A stretch of DNA of 64,000 nt from Candidatus Melainabacteria bacterium (GCA_005110385.1 DUDT01000012.1:148600-212599); one strand, 5' to 3'; counted from the stretch's first letter, positions 15,036 to 24,700 are shown. Notes: generated from the letters alone by a model not told the origin. Translations and numbers: made by a program.

Positions 15036-16118
15036 ATGGCAGGCGACGAAGATAGTGATGATAAACAATTCGAGGCTACCCAACATAAGCTAAATGAAGC
15101 TCGTAAGAAAGGTAGTGTTTTTAAAAGCAAAGATTTGACTTCTCTTGCAGTTCAAATAGTGGGTTTCGTTTTTCTTTTTAACTTTGGGACCTATATCTTT
15201 AAACTTCTGATGGATCTTTGTAAAGTTTTTTGGGGGAGTATAGGGAATTTTGAGAAAGTTAGTAATCAGTTTATTTTATTTCATACGTGGAAAACTATTT
15301 TATTAATTCTTGTTCCTATTATGATTGCTCTTGTAATTGTGGCTGTAATTATTGAAGTATTACAGCTCGGAGGACTTCTTTTTACTACTGAGCCTATGCA
15401 GTTTAAGCTTGATAAGCTAGATCCAATTAAAGGATTAAAAAACATGCTTAGCGTAAAGTCTTTATTTGAGCTTGGTAAGGGTCTGGTAAAAGTTATAGCT
15501 GTTGGTTATATTGCATTCCTTACTGTTCAAGAACATTTGCCAGCGATACTCGGTAATATAGATGCTTCTAATAAGCTTGCTGGTTTTGTATCTGTCGCAA
15601 ATGTACTCTGGGATTTCTTTTGGAAAAGTACTATTTTGCTTTTTGCTGTATCTATTGTTGATTTTTTATTTCAAAAATGGAAGTTTATGAAAGATCAGAA
15701 AATGAGCTTTAAAGAGATGAAGGACGAATATAAGAGTACAGAAGGTGATCCTTTAATTAAATCTAAGCGTAGGCAGAAGCAGCGAGAAATATCTCAAGGT
15801 GGCGGTGGTAGTGGCTTGCAGAAAGTACCTGAAGCAGATTTCGTAGTTAAAAATCCAGAACATGTAGCTCTAGCAGTTAAATATGATGATCAGATGAGCA
15901 AGGCTCCGATAATTTTAGCGAAGGGTTCAGAGATAATTGCCCAGCAGATTATTGAAATCGCAGAAGCCTATAATATTCCGATTATTACGAATATTCCTTT
16001 ATCTAGAGCTTTATTTAGGTTAGTAAGGCTTAATCAAGAGATACCACCAGAGCTGTATAAAGCAGTAGCGGAAGTTCTTTTATTCGTTTATAGGGTTAAG
16101 AAAAAGACCTTTAGGTAA
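15036..16118 (+). CDS. FlhB/YscU-family type III export switch protein, NPEH variant
   Basis: FlhB/YscU proteins sit at the export gate of flagellar or virulence type III systems and switch substrate specificity after cutting themselves at Asn-Pro in NPTH. The 360-residue protein has the family's N-terminal KLNEARKKGSVFKSKDL, four membrane segments (about 34-60, 86-112, 148-168, 190-212), the linker DEYKSTEGDPLIKSKRRQKQ, and the cytoplasmic domain with VVKNPEHVALAVKYD. The cleavage motif is NPEH (Asn273-Pro-Glu-His276) instead of NPTH, so Asn and Pro are kept and Thr is replaced. A glycine-rich loop (QGGGGSG) precedes it. No other flagellar or secretion gene is in the window, so it is isolated from its usual fliPQR-flhA cluster. 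Confidence 0.9.
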   Translation: MAGDEDSDDKQFEATQHKLNEARKKGSVFKSKDLTSLAVQIVGFVFLFNFGTYIFKLLMDLCKVFWGSIGNFEKVSNQFILFHTWKTILLILVPIMIALVIVAVIIEVLQLGGLLFTTEPMQFKLDKLDPIKGLKNMLSVKSLFELGKGLVKVIAVGYIAFLTVQEHLPAILGNIDASNKLAGFVSVANVLWDFFWKSTILLFAVSIVDFLFQKWKFMKDQKMSFKEMKDEYKSTEGDPLIKSKRRQKQREISQGGGGSGLQKVPEADFVVKNPEHVALAVKYDDQMSKAPIILAKGSEIIAQQIIEIAEAYNIPIITNIPLSRALFRLVRLNQEIPPELYKAVAEVLLFVYRVKKKTFR

Positions 16119-17133
16119 AGCTTAAGAATAGTACCTTATCATAATGCTTTTCAGCACGATCTTTTAAGGTTTCTAGATTGTAAATATCTATCTGCTGCAC
16201 AAAATCATTTATTTTAGGTTCTACTGCTATAGCTGTGCATTTAAGCCCTGCGATATGACCTAAGATTAGTGCATGAAGTCTCATCGCTGTAATCGAGGAA
16301 CCATATTTATTTAAACAATAGAGTAGTTCATTTGGTGAAAACTCACTAGCTTTAAGGTATACATCCTTAAGCTCAGTAATTACATTATTCGCCATGCGAT
16401 ATTTACGAATTAATTCCATGGCTCTACGATGCAAGTGAGCATCAGAATCTTGCATTTCTAAAATGATTATAGGTGAATTAGGGTCTGGAAGAGTCTCTTC
16501 TATAACTCTAGTTAAAAATCTTTCGATATATTCATCGCTATATTCGGCTTTTTCTTGTTTAAGGCAGAGTATAGGTACTGGAGATTCGATACTTCCAAGA
16601 TAGTAATCAATTTTAGTTTTTATCTCTGGACTGATTTCGTAATCTTCTGGTGTCTGGACAAGGTTTCTATTAGAATATAGAGTCCATGCTAAATCTGCAC
16701 CGTAGAAGTGGCGAATGCCGGCTTCTTTTAAAAACTCTGCACTGGATTTATCTCTGACACTCACGAAATCAGCTAATGTAAAAGCTTTCTTGCATAACCA
16801 TTGAGCAATGGGATGTTCTAACGGGCCTATGCCTTGAGCGAGGTATAGAATTTTCATGCCTTTTAAATGAGCTAAAAAGGTAGTTAGGAAATAATATAAA
16901 GGTGTGAGTAAGCTGGTTTTATCTTGAAATAGGCCGCCAAGGCAAATTAAATATTCGCCACTATTGAGAAGTTTAAAATGCTCCGCAAATGAATTCTTAC
17001 TAGAAAGCTTCACGAAGGGAGTTTCAGGGTAGTGTTTTTTTAGTCTTCTCTCAACAATCTCGGCTAAAAGTTCGTCACCGTAATTCCCGTGATTAAGATA
17101 ACCATGCAGTATGAACATAACTGTTATAATCAT
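16111..17133 (-). CDS. csaB: Polysaccharide pyruvyl transferase family protein (CsaB-like)
   Basis: CsaB-type enzymes add pyruvate to cell-wall polysaccharide, often for S-layer attachment. The 340-residue protein has the family's N-terminal [17 protein letters not shown], the core [20 protein letters not shown], a [19 protein letters not shown] block, GADLAWTLY, and the C-terminal [20 protein letters not shown] with the conserved R-H pair. The ATG at 17118 (MFILHGYL) fits family length better than 17133. Its 3' end overlaps the FlhB-like gene by 8 nt, and its 5' end overlaps the region from which lepA is transcribed in the other direction. Confidence 0.85.
   Translation of the reverse strand: MIITVMFILHGYLNHGNYGDELLAEIVERRLKKHYPETPFVKLSSKNSFAEHFKLLNSGEYLICLGGLFQDKTSLLTPLYYFLTTFLAHLKGMKILYLAQGIGPLEHPIAQWLCKKAFTLADFVSVRDKSSAEFLKEAGIRHFYGADLAWTLYSNRNLVQTPEDYEISPEIKTKIDYYLGSIESPVPILCLKQEKAEYSDEYIERFLTRVIEETLPDPNSPIIILEMQDSDAHLHRRAMELIRKYRMANNVITELKDVYLKASEFSPNELLYCLNKYGSSITAMRLHALILGHIAGLKCTAIAVEPKINDFVQQIDIYNLETLKDRAEKHYDKVLFLSFT
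17125..17130 (+). promoter_or_regulatory. -10 element TATAAT of lepA
   Basis: A perfect TATAAT lies 9 nt before the GTG at 17140, inside the 5' end of the divergent csaB-like gene. The predicted start of transcription falls within a few bases of the GTG, so lepA is probably leaderless or nearly so. Confidence 0.55.
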
Positions 17134-17139
17134 ATCCTA

Positions 17140-18930
17140 GTGTCAGACAGTAAAACCCGAGTTTTTTCAATAATTGCCCATATCGATCATGGTAAGTCAA
17201 CTTTAGCTGATAGGCTGCTAGAAGCTACTGGGACTATTACTAAGCGCGAAATGAAAGAGCAGCTTTTAGATAGCATGGATATCGAAAGAGAACGTGGTAT
17301 TACGATTAAGCTTAATATGGCTCGCATGGAGTATAAGGGTTATGTTCTAAATTTAATCGATACTCCAGGGCATGTGGATTTTACTTATGAAGTTTCTAGG
17401 TCGCTTGCTGCTTGTGAAGGAGCTTTACTCGTAGTAGATGCGACGCAAGGTGTGGAGGCACAGACTTTAGCTAATGTCTATTTAGCTTTAGAAAATAATT
17501 TAGAAATTATTCCCGTAATTAATAAAGTGGATTTACCTAGTGCTGAGGTGGAGAGAGTAAAAAAAGAAGTAGAAGATATAGTCGGTCTTGACTGCTCTGA
17601 TGCTATCGAAATCAGTGCGAAGACTGGTTATAACATAGATAAACTTTTAGACGCTATTATAGAGCGTATTCCACCAGCTAAGTCTGAACTGGACAAGCCT
17701 TTAAAAGCCTTAGTCTTTGATAGTTATTATGATGCTTATCTTGGCATAGTGGCTTACTGTCGTATTCTTGAAGGTAAAGTTAAAAGGCTTGAAAATGTTA
17801 GATTTATGCAGGCTGGTAAAGAATATCAAGTTATAGAAGTCGGTTATAGAACGCCTAACAAAAAAGAAGTCGAGGAACTAAGAGCTGGGGATGTAGGTTA
17901 TATAGCTTGCTCGATAAAAGAGATTCAGAATATAGTTGGCGACACGATTACCCAAGTAGATTGCCCCGCAGATCAGCCCATACCTGGTTATAAAGCGGCT
18001 ATGCCAGTGGTGTTTTGTGGTATGTATCCTGTCGATTCGGTGGAATATACGGATTTAAAAGAAGCTTTATCTAGGCTTAAGCTAAATGACACTTCTATAG
18101 TTTTCGAGCCAGAGACTTCTAATGCACTAGGTTCTGGTTTTAGATGTGGTTTCCTTGGAATGCTGCACATGGAGGTTATTCAGGAAAGATTAGAGCGTGA
18201 ATATGATCTAAACCTGATTATCACTGCGCCTAGCGTTTCTTATAAAGTTTATTTAACCACGGGTAAAATGGTGGTAGTAGATAACCCGAGTAATCTTCCA
18301 GAGCCTACTCAGAGAGATAGAATTGAAGAGCCTTTTATGAAGGTGAAAATTATGCTGCCGAAAGAATATGTCGGAGCCATTATGGAATTATGCCAAGATA
18401 AACGTGGTGTTTTTATCGATATGAAGCATCATAATGCGATGAGTGAAACTAGTCGTGTGAATTTAGAGTATCATATACCTCTTGCTGAGATAGTTACAGA
18501 TTTCTTTGATCAGATGAAGTCACTGTCTAAAGGCTATGCGACTATGGATTATGAGCTTACTGATTATCGTGAAAGTCATTTATCTAAGTTGGATATTTTA
18601 CTTAATGGTGAAAAAGTAGATGCACTATCTGCTATAGTTCACCGCGATAAAGCCTATGACGTGGGTTCTAAACTCGCAAGCAAGCTTAAAGAAGTAATCC
18701 CTCAGCACCTTTTCGAGATTCCGATTCAAGCTGCGATAGGCGGTAAGATCATCGCAAGGCAGACAGTGAAAGCCCGCCGTAAGGATGTACTGGCTAAATG
18801 TTACGGTGGTGATATTTCTCGTAAGAAAAAACTTTTAGATAAACAGAAGAAAGGTAAAAAACGTATGAAGAATGTGGGTTCAGTGGAACTGCCGCAGGAT
18901 GCGTTTATGGCTGTTTTGAAGTTGGATTAA
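17140..18930 (+). CDS. lepA: Elongation factor 4 (LepA), back-translocating GTPase
   Basis: LepA/EF4 is a ribosome-bound GTPase that acts in translation and 30S biogenesis. G-domain motifs are clear: [21 protein letters not shown] (G1), the [13 protein letters not shown] switch [19 protein letters not shown] (G3) and [13 protein letters not shown] (G4). The LepA-specific C-terminal region ends with [20 protein letters not shown] and [19 protein letters not shown] choose the GTG at 17140, giving [20 protein letters not shown] and the usual length of about 596 residues; a longer frame from 17089 would run through the TATAAT promoter. No Shine-Dalgarno sequence precedes the start. Confidence 0.95.
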   Translation: MSDSKTRVFSIIAHIDHGKSTLADRLLEATGTITKREMKEQLLDSMDIERERGITIKLNMARMEYKGYVLNLIDTPGHVDFTYEVSRSLAACEGALLVVDATQGVEAQTLANVYLALENNLEIIPVINKVDLPSAEVERVKKEVEDIVGLDCSDAIEISAKTGYNIDKLLDAIIERIPPAKSELDKPLKALVFDSYYDAYLGIVAYCRILEGKVKRLENVRFMQAGKEYQVIEVGYRTPNKKEVEELRAGDVGYIACSIKEIQNIVGDTITQVDCPADQPIPGYKAAMPVVFCGMYPVDSVEYTDLKEALSRLKLNDTSIVFEPETSNALGSGFRCGFLGMLHMEVIQERLEREYDLNLIITAPSVSYKVYLTTGKMVVVDNPSNLPEPTQRDRIEEPFMKVKIMLPKEYVGAIMELCQDKRGVFIDMKHHNAMSETSRVNLEYHIPLAEIVTDFFDQMKSLSKGYATMDYELTDYRESHLSKLDILLNGEKVDALSAIVHRDKAYDVGSKLASKLKEVIPQHLFEIPIQAAIGGKIIARQTVKARRKDVLAKCYGGDISRKKKLLDKQKKGKKRMKNVGSVELPQDAFMAVLKLD

Positions 18931-18965
18931 GGCGCTGTTGCTGAACTTCAATTTCTGGGGAAAAA
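18931..18965. repeat. Dispersed repeat copy G after lepA
   Basis: On the minus strand this reads CCCCAGAAATTGAAGTTCAGCAACAGC, a diverged copy of the dispersed core with its left part lost. It starts right at the lepA stop. GGGG...CCCC just downstream with a T-rich tail (18956-18992) could act as a weak terminator. Confidence 0.5.
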
Positions 18966-19008
18966 TGACCCCCTGTAATTTTTCTATATTCTTGCGAAGC
19001 TAGTAATC

Positions 19009-19242
19009 ATGAACTATACAGAAGAGTCTTTGAAATATAGAGCTAATTTGTTTAAATATACTGGGTTAGCGTTAATTGGAACACCCTTGACTATGATCTT
19101 TTCGATTATTACAGATAAAACTTATCTTACGGAAAGGTTTAATCTAGTAGGTTTTTTTCTTGCTATACCTCTTATCATAGTCGGGATACAATTTATTCTA
19201 GGAGGGATTTATATTCTCGAAGCGTATGGTAAAAAGGAGTAA
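19009..19242 (+). CDS. Small two-helix membrane protein of unknown function
   Basis: A 77-residue protein with two predicted transmembrane helices (YTGLALIGTPLTMIFSII and FFLAIPLIIVGIQFILGGIY) joined by a short polar loop, both termini charged. It matches no family that I recognise. A second small membrane gene follows 2 nt after the stop, so the pair is likely co-translated. The pair lies between lepA and a convergent symporter gene. Confidence 0.65.
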   Translation: MNYTEESLKYRANLFKYTGLALIGTPLTMIFSIITDKTYLTERFNLVGFFLAIPLIIVGIQFILGGIYILEAYGKKE

Positions 19243-19244
19243 GT

Positions 19245-19415
19245 ATGATTGAAGATTTAAATAATTTTGGATTTTTATTTTGTTTAGTTTACGGTACACT
19301 CTCGCTGACTGTATTTAGCTTGTTTTTTATTTTCTATCTTCGCGCAAAGCGTTACAAGCTGCTTGATCCGAATAAATCTTTTTTGCAAAATCTCTGGGAT
19401 AGTCCGTTGCTTTAA
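19245..19415 (+). CDS. Very small one-helix membrane protein, 56 residues
   Basis: Reading MIEDLNNFGFLFCLVYGTL onward gives 56 codons with a transmembrane helix (LVYGTLSLTVFSLFFIFYL) and a basic tail (RAKRYK) followed by NPLL-like end residues SPLL. A clear Shine-Dalgarno AAGGAG lies 5 nt before the ATG, within the 3' end of the preceding gene, which is unusual for this window and supports a real gene. The stop overlaps the convergent symporter gene by 4 nt. Function unknown. Confidence 0.65.
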   Translation: MIEDLNNFGFLFCLVYGTLSLTVFSLFFIFYLRAKRYKLLDPNKSFLQNLWDSPLL

Positions 19416-20884
19416 AACTTCTCTTTAATAACCCTAACCCCATCAATCACAAAACAAAGCACCGAAACGCCTAAGCCAATAAAAATCGGCTGTATATCAA
19501 ACAAATAAGTATCTATATCGAGAAAAATTTTATTAAAGCTAATCCAAGCAATGGAAGCTGTAAAGGAGCTAAGCATCGCATAGAAAGCTATGTCGCGCGA
19601 ATGATAAACAGATCTTTTTATAAACAGTGCTACTAGGCAAGGAATGAGTAAGCTCGCCACACCAAGCGAACCCATGGTATAAATCAGCCCAATAATAGAC
19701 TCTGAATAGATCGCAATCACTGTACCGATAGCAGTAAATAAAAAGACTCCGAGGCGAGTGTAGAAAATAGTTTCCTCTCTTGGTCTATCAAGAGTAGAGC
19801 CTTTTACCGTAAGGCTTAATTTAGGCGCATCTTTTCTAAGCTGTATGGCACGAGATTTAAAAGAGTTTTTAATACGCCCGACTATATCTAAAGAAAAAGT
19901 CATGCCACTAGTGAAGCTCAGTGAATCTATAGTGGACATAATTATAGATGTAAAGGCTACTATAAATAAGCCTAAAAAGCCTTTACCTAGATGATTCTGG
20001 GCAAGTGTTAGTATGGAGAAGCTTGGGTCTGTATTTGGATCTAAGGCTCTAGCGTATAATCCTAGTCCCGTAATCATTATGTCAAATATAATCCAGCAGA
20101 TAATGGAAAGAAAAATACTCCACTGTAAGCTTTTCTGAGTCTTAGCGGCAAAAGATCTTTGGTAAAAATTCGGGTCGACTAAAGTCCAGAGAGCGATTAT
20201 GCCCCAGCTTATAATCTCGTTAAAACTCATATAGCCACTGAGTTTAAATAAACTCGGGTCTAATTTCGCTTGGAGAAAATCTATGCCGCCATGCTGATCG
20301 AAGACGAACTTCAGTAAAACTGCTGGACCAAGAAACATTAAAACAAACTGCACCACGTCCGTTAGAATTACAGTCTGGAAGCTGCCTCTGATGGTATAGA
20401 TAAGGGGGATAGCTGCGCCTATAAGTATCGCAGTGGTTTTATCTATGTGGAAAATGTAACTGATAATTAAACCTAGGGAAAGTAAATAGGGAGCTATATT
20501 TAGCATAATGAGATTTATAAATCCCGCTACCACGCCAGCCCTGTCATCGAATCTCTTTGCGATTAACTCTGGGAGAGTATAGAGGCTGAGTCTACTTAAT
20601 TTAGGAGCTAGAAAGATTAGGAAAATAAAAGCTGCCGCATACCAAAATATTCCTTGAGTAAGAAAATAGCCGAAGCCATTTTTAAAAGCCATTTCACTAG
20701 ACCCTAGTATATTTCCATACCAAGTAGTCGTTAAACTAGCTACTAGAACTGGTATCGTTAGCTTTCTACTTGCTAGAAAAAAATTTTCTAAGCTTTTTTT
20801 TTCATCTCTTGAATTAAAAATTCCGATAAACATCACTAGGGCGATGTAAGAAGCTATAATCCAGTAGTCTATCTGATCAATCAT
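19412..20884 (-). CDS. Sodium:solute symporter family (SSS) transporter
   Basis: A 490-residue inner-membrane protein with about 13 transmembrane helices, of the sodium/solute symporter family (SSF) that includes proline and pantothenate carriers. Recognisable blocks: SRKLTIPVLVASLTTTWYGN near helix 2, RGSFQTVILTDVVQFVLMFLG, DPNFYQRSFAAKTQKSLQWS and FTSIIMSTIDSLSFTSG. The substrate cannot be told. The ATG at 20884 is chosen; an in-frame TTG at 20905 would add residues coded by the dispersed repeat. The ATG overlaps the stop of the thiamine pyrophosphokinase gene by 8 nt, so the two are probably coupled; thiamine or precursor uptake is possible but unproven. Confidence 0.88.
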   Translation of the reverse strand: MIDQIDYWIIASYIALVMFIGIFNSRDEKKSLENFFLASRKLTIPVLVASLTTTWYGNILGSSEMAFKNGFGYFLTQGIFWYAAAFIFLIFLAPKLSRLSLYTLPELIAKRFDDRAGVVAGFINLIMLNIAPYLLSLGLIISYIFHIDKTTAILIGAAIPLIYTIRGSFQTVILTDVVQFVLMFLGPAVLLKFVFDQHGGIDFLQAKLDPSLFKLSGYMSFNEIISWGIIALWTLVDPNFYQRSFAAKTQKSLQWSIFLSIICWIIFDIMITGLGLYARALDPNTDPSFSILTLAQNHLGKGFLGLFIVAFTSIIMSTIDSLSFTSGMTFSLDIVGRIKNSFKSRAIQLRKDAPKLSLTVKGSTLDRPREETIFYTRLGVFLFTAIGTVIAIYSESIIGLIYTMGSLGVASLLIPCLVALFIKRSVYHSRDIAFYAMLSSFTASIAWISFNKIFLDIDTYLFDIQPIFIGLGVSVLCFVIDGVRVIKEKF

Positions 20885-21617
20885 TGCACTGTTGCGGAAC
20901 TCCAATTTCTACGTTTTCGCCCGCGTCATGAGCTCTGATAATTAATATCTCTCCGCTCTTAAAGATAATTCTAGCTTGATTTTCTGAAAATTTATTACAA
21001 ATTAGTGAAGTACCTGCCGTGATATCTGCTTTATCTAATGGATATTTTAAGCCTTCATAGCTAAGTTCTTTAATATCACTTAAGGGAATGATAGACAGAG
21101 TTTCACCAATTTCCCCATTAAGCTCAAGCGATTTAGTACTGTATCTAATCTCAGAATACTCGTCTATAAGCCTCACTGAGGCTTTATCGTTAATGAACTT
21201 CAATTCTAGTACATTAGAGAGACAGTGATCCATGCGTCCACCAGTAGCTGTAATAATATATATTTCTTTAGCAGCTAGTCTTAGCGCTAATTCTACAGCA
21301 AGCCTAGTATCGGTCTTGCTTTGATCAGGGTCGTAGATTATCTCAGGGGACTGCTCGCAATCTTGAATGTCTGGGTTGAGTACACTGTGGTCTTTTTTTA
21401 TTTCTTTAAGTAGCTTTTCATCAATAGAATCAAAGTCACCAATTAAATAATCAGCTTTCAATGATAATTGTCCTGCATTATTAATGCCGCCATCTGCGCA
21501 GATAATAGTAAAGCTTTTGTTATCAAGATCGAAATTTGTAAATTTGCTAAAAGAAGATCGTAAAACAGTGGGAGACTGGATTTTGCCATTTGTGATGATA
21601 AGGAATCTTTCTTTCAT
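20877..21617 (-). CDS. Thiamine pyrophosphokinase
   Basis: Thiamine pyrophosphokinase converts thiamine to thiamine pyrophosphate with ATP. The 246-residue protein shows IICADGGINNAGQL, LIGDFDSIDEKLL (conserved DFDS), SKTDTRLAVELAL and the ATGGRMDHCLSNVLEL motif, which together mark the family. It is longer than the usual 210-220. The last about 18 residues (from AHDAGENVEIG) are coded by a copy of the dispersed repeat, so the natural C-terminus was altered by it. The stop overlaps the symporter start. It stands in a minus-strand run behind rel and rph, 119 nt after rph. Confidence 0.88.
   Translation of the reverse strand: MKERFLIITNGKIQSPTVLRSSFSKFTNFDLDNKSFTIICADGGINNAGQLSLKADYLIGDFDSIDEKLLKEIKKDHSVLNPDIQDCEQSPEIIYDPDQSKTDTRLAVELALRLAAKEIYIITATGGRMDHCLSNVLELKFINDKASVRLIDEYSEIRYSTKSLELNGEIGETLSIIPLSDIKELSYEGLKYPLDKADITAGTSLICNKFSENQARIIFKSGEILIIRAHDAGENVEIGVPQQCND
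20885..20925. repeat. Dispersed repeat copy B within the thiamine pyrophosphokinase 3' end
   Basis: On the minus strand it reads GGGCGAAAACGTAGAAATT then GGAGTTCCGCAACAGTGC. It matches copy A closely through the core and right arm. GCGG on the left pairs with CCGC on the right. It is translated in full as the tail of the kinase and ends at the ATG of the symporter. Confidence 0.75.
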
Positions 21618-21736
21618 TAGATCTTTTTTATCTTAGCTAAGCTTTAATCCAATCTTAATTTTTTTTTGATTAATTATCTTTGTGTGTTAAACGAAAGGAG
21701 GGCGTATTTTAGGAGGCTAGTTTTAGCGAAGGACAG

Positions 21737-22483
21737 TTACTTTGTAGCTGTTAAGTGCAGTTCAAGCGAGAGATTCTGTAGTTCACATAGTGTTCTTATT
21801 CCTTCTTGAGCAAAGTTCATCATTTGTAAAAATTGTTCAGTCTTAAATGGATTTTGTTCTGCTGTACCTTGGATCTCGACAACCTCAAAGGCACTTGTAA
21901 ACACAAAGTTTGCATCTGCTTGAGCTGTACTATCCTCCTCATAATTTAAATCCAATAGGATTTGATTATTGCGAAGCCCAACTGATACTGCTGCTACTTG
22001 ATTAAGAATAGGAAGCTTATTTGGAAACAAATTAGTTTCTCTTTTCATTTTCATAAGGCAATCATAGACTGCGATATAAGCGCCAGTTATGCTGGCTGTT
22101 CTCGTGCCGCCGTCCGCTTGGATTACATCTGCATCTACATTGATGGTGTATCCAGGGAAGCTTTTCATATCTACCATCGCACGTAAGGCTCTACCGATAA
22201 GGCGAGAGATCTCTTGAGTTCTACCAGAGTTATTAGCTTTATCTCTTTTAACTCTAGTGTTACAAGAACCGGGTAGCATGCTGTATTCAGCAGTGAGCCA
22301 TCCGTCAGTTTCTTTGTTTAAAAACGGTGGAACTTTATTTTCAAAATTCGCAGTAACTATAACCTTGGTGTCGCCACAGCTTACTAGGACTGAGCCTGCG
22401 GAGTTCTTTATAAAATGTCTTTGAAAGTTTACAGGTCTTAGCTCCCCTGATTTTCTACCATCGTTTCTTAAATTCATATCCAT
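21737..22483 (-). CDS. rph: Ribonuclease PH
   Basis: RNase PH is a phosphorolytic 3'-5' exoribonuclease that trims tRNA 3' ends. The 248-residue length is normal. Signatures: RNDGRKSGELRPVNFQRHF at the start, VLVSCGDTKVIVTANFENKVPPF, WLTAEYSMLPGSC, the phosphate-binding SGRTQEISRLIGRALRAMVD, and INVDADVIQADGGTRTASITGAY. Starts at 22483 or 22477 (second Met) are both possible. It follows rel by 30 nt in the same direction and probably shares its transcript. Confidence 0.96.
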   Translation of the reverse strand: MDMNLRNDGRKSGELRPVNFQRHFIKNSAGSVLVSCGDTKVIVTANFENKVPPFLNKETDGWLTAEYSMLPGSCNTRVKRDKANNSGRTQEISRLIGRALRAMVDMKSFPGYTINVDADVIQADGGTRTASITGAYIAVYDCLMKMKRETNLFPNKLPILNQVAAVSVGLRNNQILLDLNYEEDSTAQADANFVFTSAFEVVEIQGTAEQNPFKTEQFLQMMNFAQEGIRTLCELQNLSLELHLTATK

Positions 22484-22513
22484 TCCATATTAGCATTAGG
22501 AAACTGCATGCCC

Positions 22514-24700
22514 TTAAGATCTTTCTACTTGAAGAACATCACTGATATTATAAATTTTTTGGCTTAATTTTCTAAGATGTTCTTGACCATTAACATCTAT
22601 CGTGACTTTTAATAAAGCAGTGGTGGTGGTAGGTCTTTCTGTGACTTTAAAGTCTTTAATGTTAATACCTTCATCGGCGATAAGTGTGAGTATATCTTTC
22701 ACTACGCCGATTCTGTCGACTACTTCGATATTCAATCTAGCTGGGTAAGTCCTAACTTCACGATTAGTCCAGTTAATATGCATGACTCTTTCTTGTTCAG
22801 CTTGTTTGACGTTATAGCAGTCAGCACGGTGAATTGTGATTCCTTTACCTTTAGAGATAGTCCCGATGACAGTTTCGCCAGGAATTGGCATGCAGCATTT
22901 AGCGATAGTATATAAAAGTCCGTCTAATTCAGGTATGTCAGCACCTTCACCTTGAGCTGGAGCTTTTCTTGTTTTGAATTTTTCGATTTGGTGATCTATT
23001 GTTTCAAGTTTTTTGCTTTGAAGTTTAGTTTCTATTTGTGTAATGCTTTGATCACCAGAGCCGATGGCTGACAGTAGATCTTCTATATTCTTATAATTTA
23101 ATTTATGAGCTATTTTTAAAAGTTCTTCTGATTTTAAAATCTTTTCAGCTTCAGCTTTTCCGAAATGTTCAGTGAATAATTGTTCGCCAAGGGTATTATG
23201 TCTATCTTTATTCTGTTTTTTATACCAAGATTTAATGCGATATTTTGCTTGGTGGGTTTTTATAAAATTAAGCCAAGAAAGATTAGGATGACTGTTTTTG
23301 TTGGTGATGATTTCGACCATGTCACCATTCTGTAATTTATAGTTTATGGAAACCATTTTCTCATTTACTATTGCACCAGTACAGGTATCACCGATGCGAG
23401 TGTGGATTTTATAAGCGAAGTCTATCGGAGTGGAGTCTACAGGTAGAACTATGACATCACCTTTAGGTGTAAGTATGTAGACTTCCTGTCCTAGAACATC
23501 GTTCTTAACTCCAGAAAAATATTCTTTAGCTTCACTGACATCGGTGTGCCATGAAACTAATTGTTTAAGCCATTTTAATTCTTCTGCTTCTTTAGGGTTA
23601 GCTTGACTAACACCTTCCTCGTCTTTATAATTCCAGTGTGCAGCGATCCCGTTTTCAGCGACATCGTGCATTTGATAGCTGCGAATCTGTACTTCCAGTG
23701 GTTTTTGATCCCAAGGGATAATTACGGTCGTATGCAGTGATTGGTAAAGATTACTTTTCGGCAGCGCAACATAGTCTTTAAATCTACCAGGCATAGGTCT
23801 AAATGTTTCATGAATAACACCTAATGCGGCATAACAGTCTTTTACATTATTCACAAGAATCCTGATTCCGAGAAGATCGTATATGGGTATTTCTACTATT
23901 TCATCATTGGAATTAAGATCTGTGCCTTTTTGACATAATTTAATATAGATACTGTAGAAATGTTTGGCCCTGCCCTGAATATCAGCTTCAATCCCGTTAT
24001 CATCTAGTATCTGTTTAATTACTACTTTTAATTTTTGGACTTGGGCTTCTCTGTCTGGTTTTTTACTTTTAACCAGATCTTTAATCAGCGAGTAGGCTTT
24101 GGGATGTAAAAATTTAAGGCATAAATCTTCAAGCTCCATCTGTATATTTCTAAGACCGAAGCGATTAGCGAGTGGGGCAAAAACATCTAACGTTTCACTT
24201 GCTATACGCTGCTGTTTATCTGGCCTTAGAAAATGTAAAGTCTGCATATTGTGCAGCCTGTCAGCTAATTTCACTAAAACTACTCGAACATCTTTTGCTA
24301 TAGCTAAAAGCATTTTTCTGAAATTATTAGCCTGTGCATCTTCGGTAGATTTGAAATTTAATTTATTTAATTTAGTTACTCCGTCTACAATTTCAGCGAC
24401 AGTCGTTCCAAAGAGTTCTTTTAAATCATCTACGCTAGCTCTAGTATCCTCTATGACATCATGAAGCAGGCAACCGCAGATAGCTTCTTTATCGCAATTA
24501 AGTTCAATTAGGGTCTTGGCAACTGCAACTGGGTGGGTAATATATGGATCACCACTCCGCCTTACTTGGTTGAGATGCTTCTGGTAAGCAAATTCAAAAG
24601 CTTTTAATATAAAATCGACCTCGGGCTGAGGTCTTTTCTTTTTATGAAGAGCATGCGTTAGCTCTTCAATTAATTGAGGTTTTACTTCTTCTGCAAGCAC
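22514..24700 (-). CDS. rel: Bifunctional (p)ppGpp synthetase/hydrolase Rel
   Basis: A 728-residue long RSH protein that makes and degrades the stringent-response alarmone (p)ppGpp. Domains in order: HD hydrolase (residues about 30-190) with DPYITHPVAVAKTLIELNCD and CLLHDVIEDTRASVDDLKELF; synthetase (about 230-370) with RAKHFYSIYIKLCQ, RFKDYVALPKSNLYQSLHTT and LEVQIRSYQMHDVAENG; TGS (about 395-455, YILTPKGDVIVLPVDSTPID); a helical/Zn region with CCMPIPGETVIG; and a C-terminal ACT domain. The HD residues HDxxED and the RxKD motif are intact, so both activities are expected. The start is GTG at 24700. It heads the run rel-rph. Confidence 0.96.
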   Translation of the reverse strand: MLAEEVKPQLIEELTHALHKKKRPQPEVDFILKAFEFAYQKHLNQVRRSGDPYITHPVAVAKTLIELNCDKEAICGCLLHDVIEDTRASVDDLKELFGTTVAEIVDGVTKLNKLNFKSTEDAQANNFRKMLLAIAKDVRVVLVKLADRLHNMQTLHFLRPDKQQRIASETLDVFAPLANRFGLRNIQMELEDLCLKFLHPKAYSLIKDLVKSKKPDREAQVQKLKVVIKQILDDNGIEADIQGRAKHFYSIYIKLCQKGTDLNSNDEIVEIPIYDLLGIRILVNNVKDCYAALGVIHETFRPMPGRFKDYVALPKSNLYQSLHTTVIIPWDQKPLEVQIRSYQMHDVAENGIAAHWNYKDEEGVSQANPKEAEELKWLKQLVSWHTDVSEAKEYFSGVKNDVLGQEVYILTPKGDVIVLPVDSTPIDFAYKIHTRIGDTCTGAIVNEKMVSINYKLQNGDMVEIITNKNSHPNLSWLNFIKTHQAKYRIKSWYKKQNKDRHNTLGEQLFTEHFGKAEAEKILKSEELLKIAHKLNYKNIEDLLSAIGSGDQSITQIETKLQSKKLETIDHQIEKFKTRKAPAQGEGADIPELDGLLYTIAKCCMPIPGETVIGTISKGKGITIHRADCYNVKQAEQERVMHINWTNREVRTYPARLNIEVVDRIGVVKDILTLIADEGINIKDFKVTERPTTTTALLKVTIDVNGQEHLRKLSQKIYNISDVLQVERS

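Noticed and set aside
14646-15086. A minus-strand 146-codon frame between malic enzyme and the FlhB-like gene.
   Set aside because: It covers the 3' end of the malic enzyme gene antisense and has no recognisable motif or ribosome site; the malic enzyme frame is certain.
21618-21736. A TPP riboswitch upstream of thiamine pyrophosphokinase.
   Set aside because: The CUGAGA and other conserved TPP-aptamer elements are not present in the 119-nt gap.
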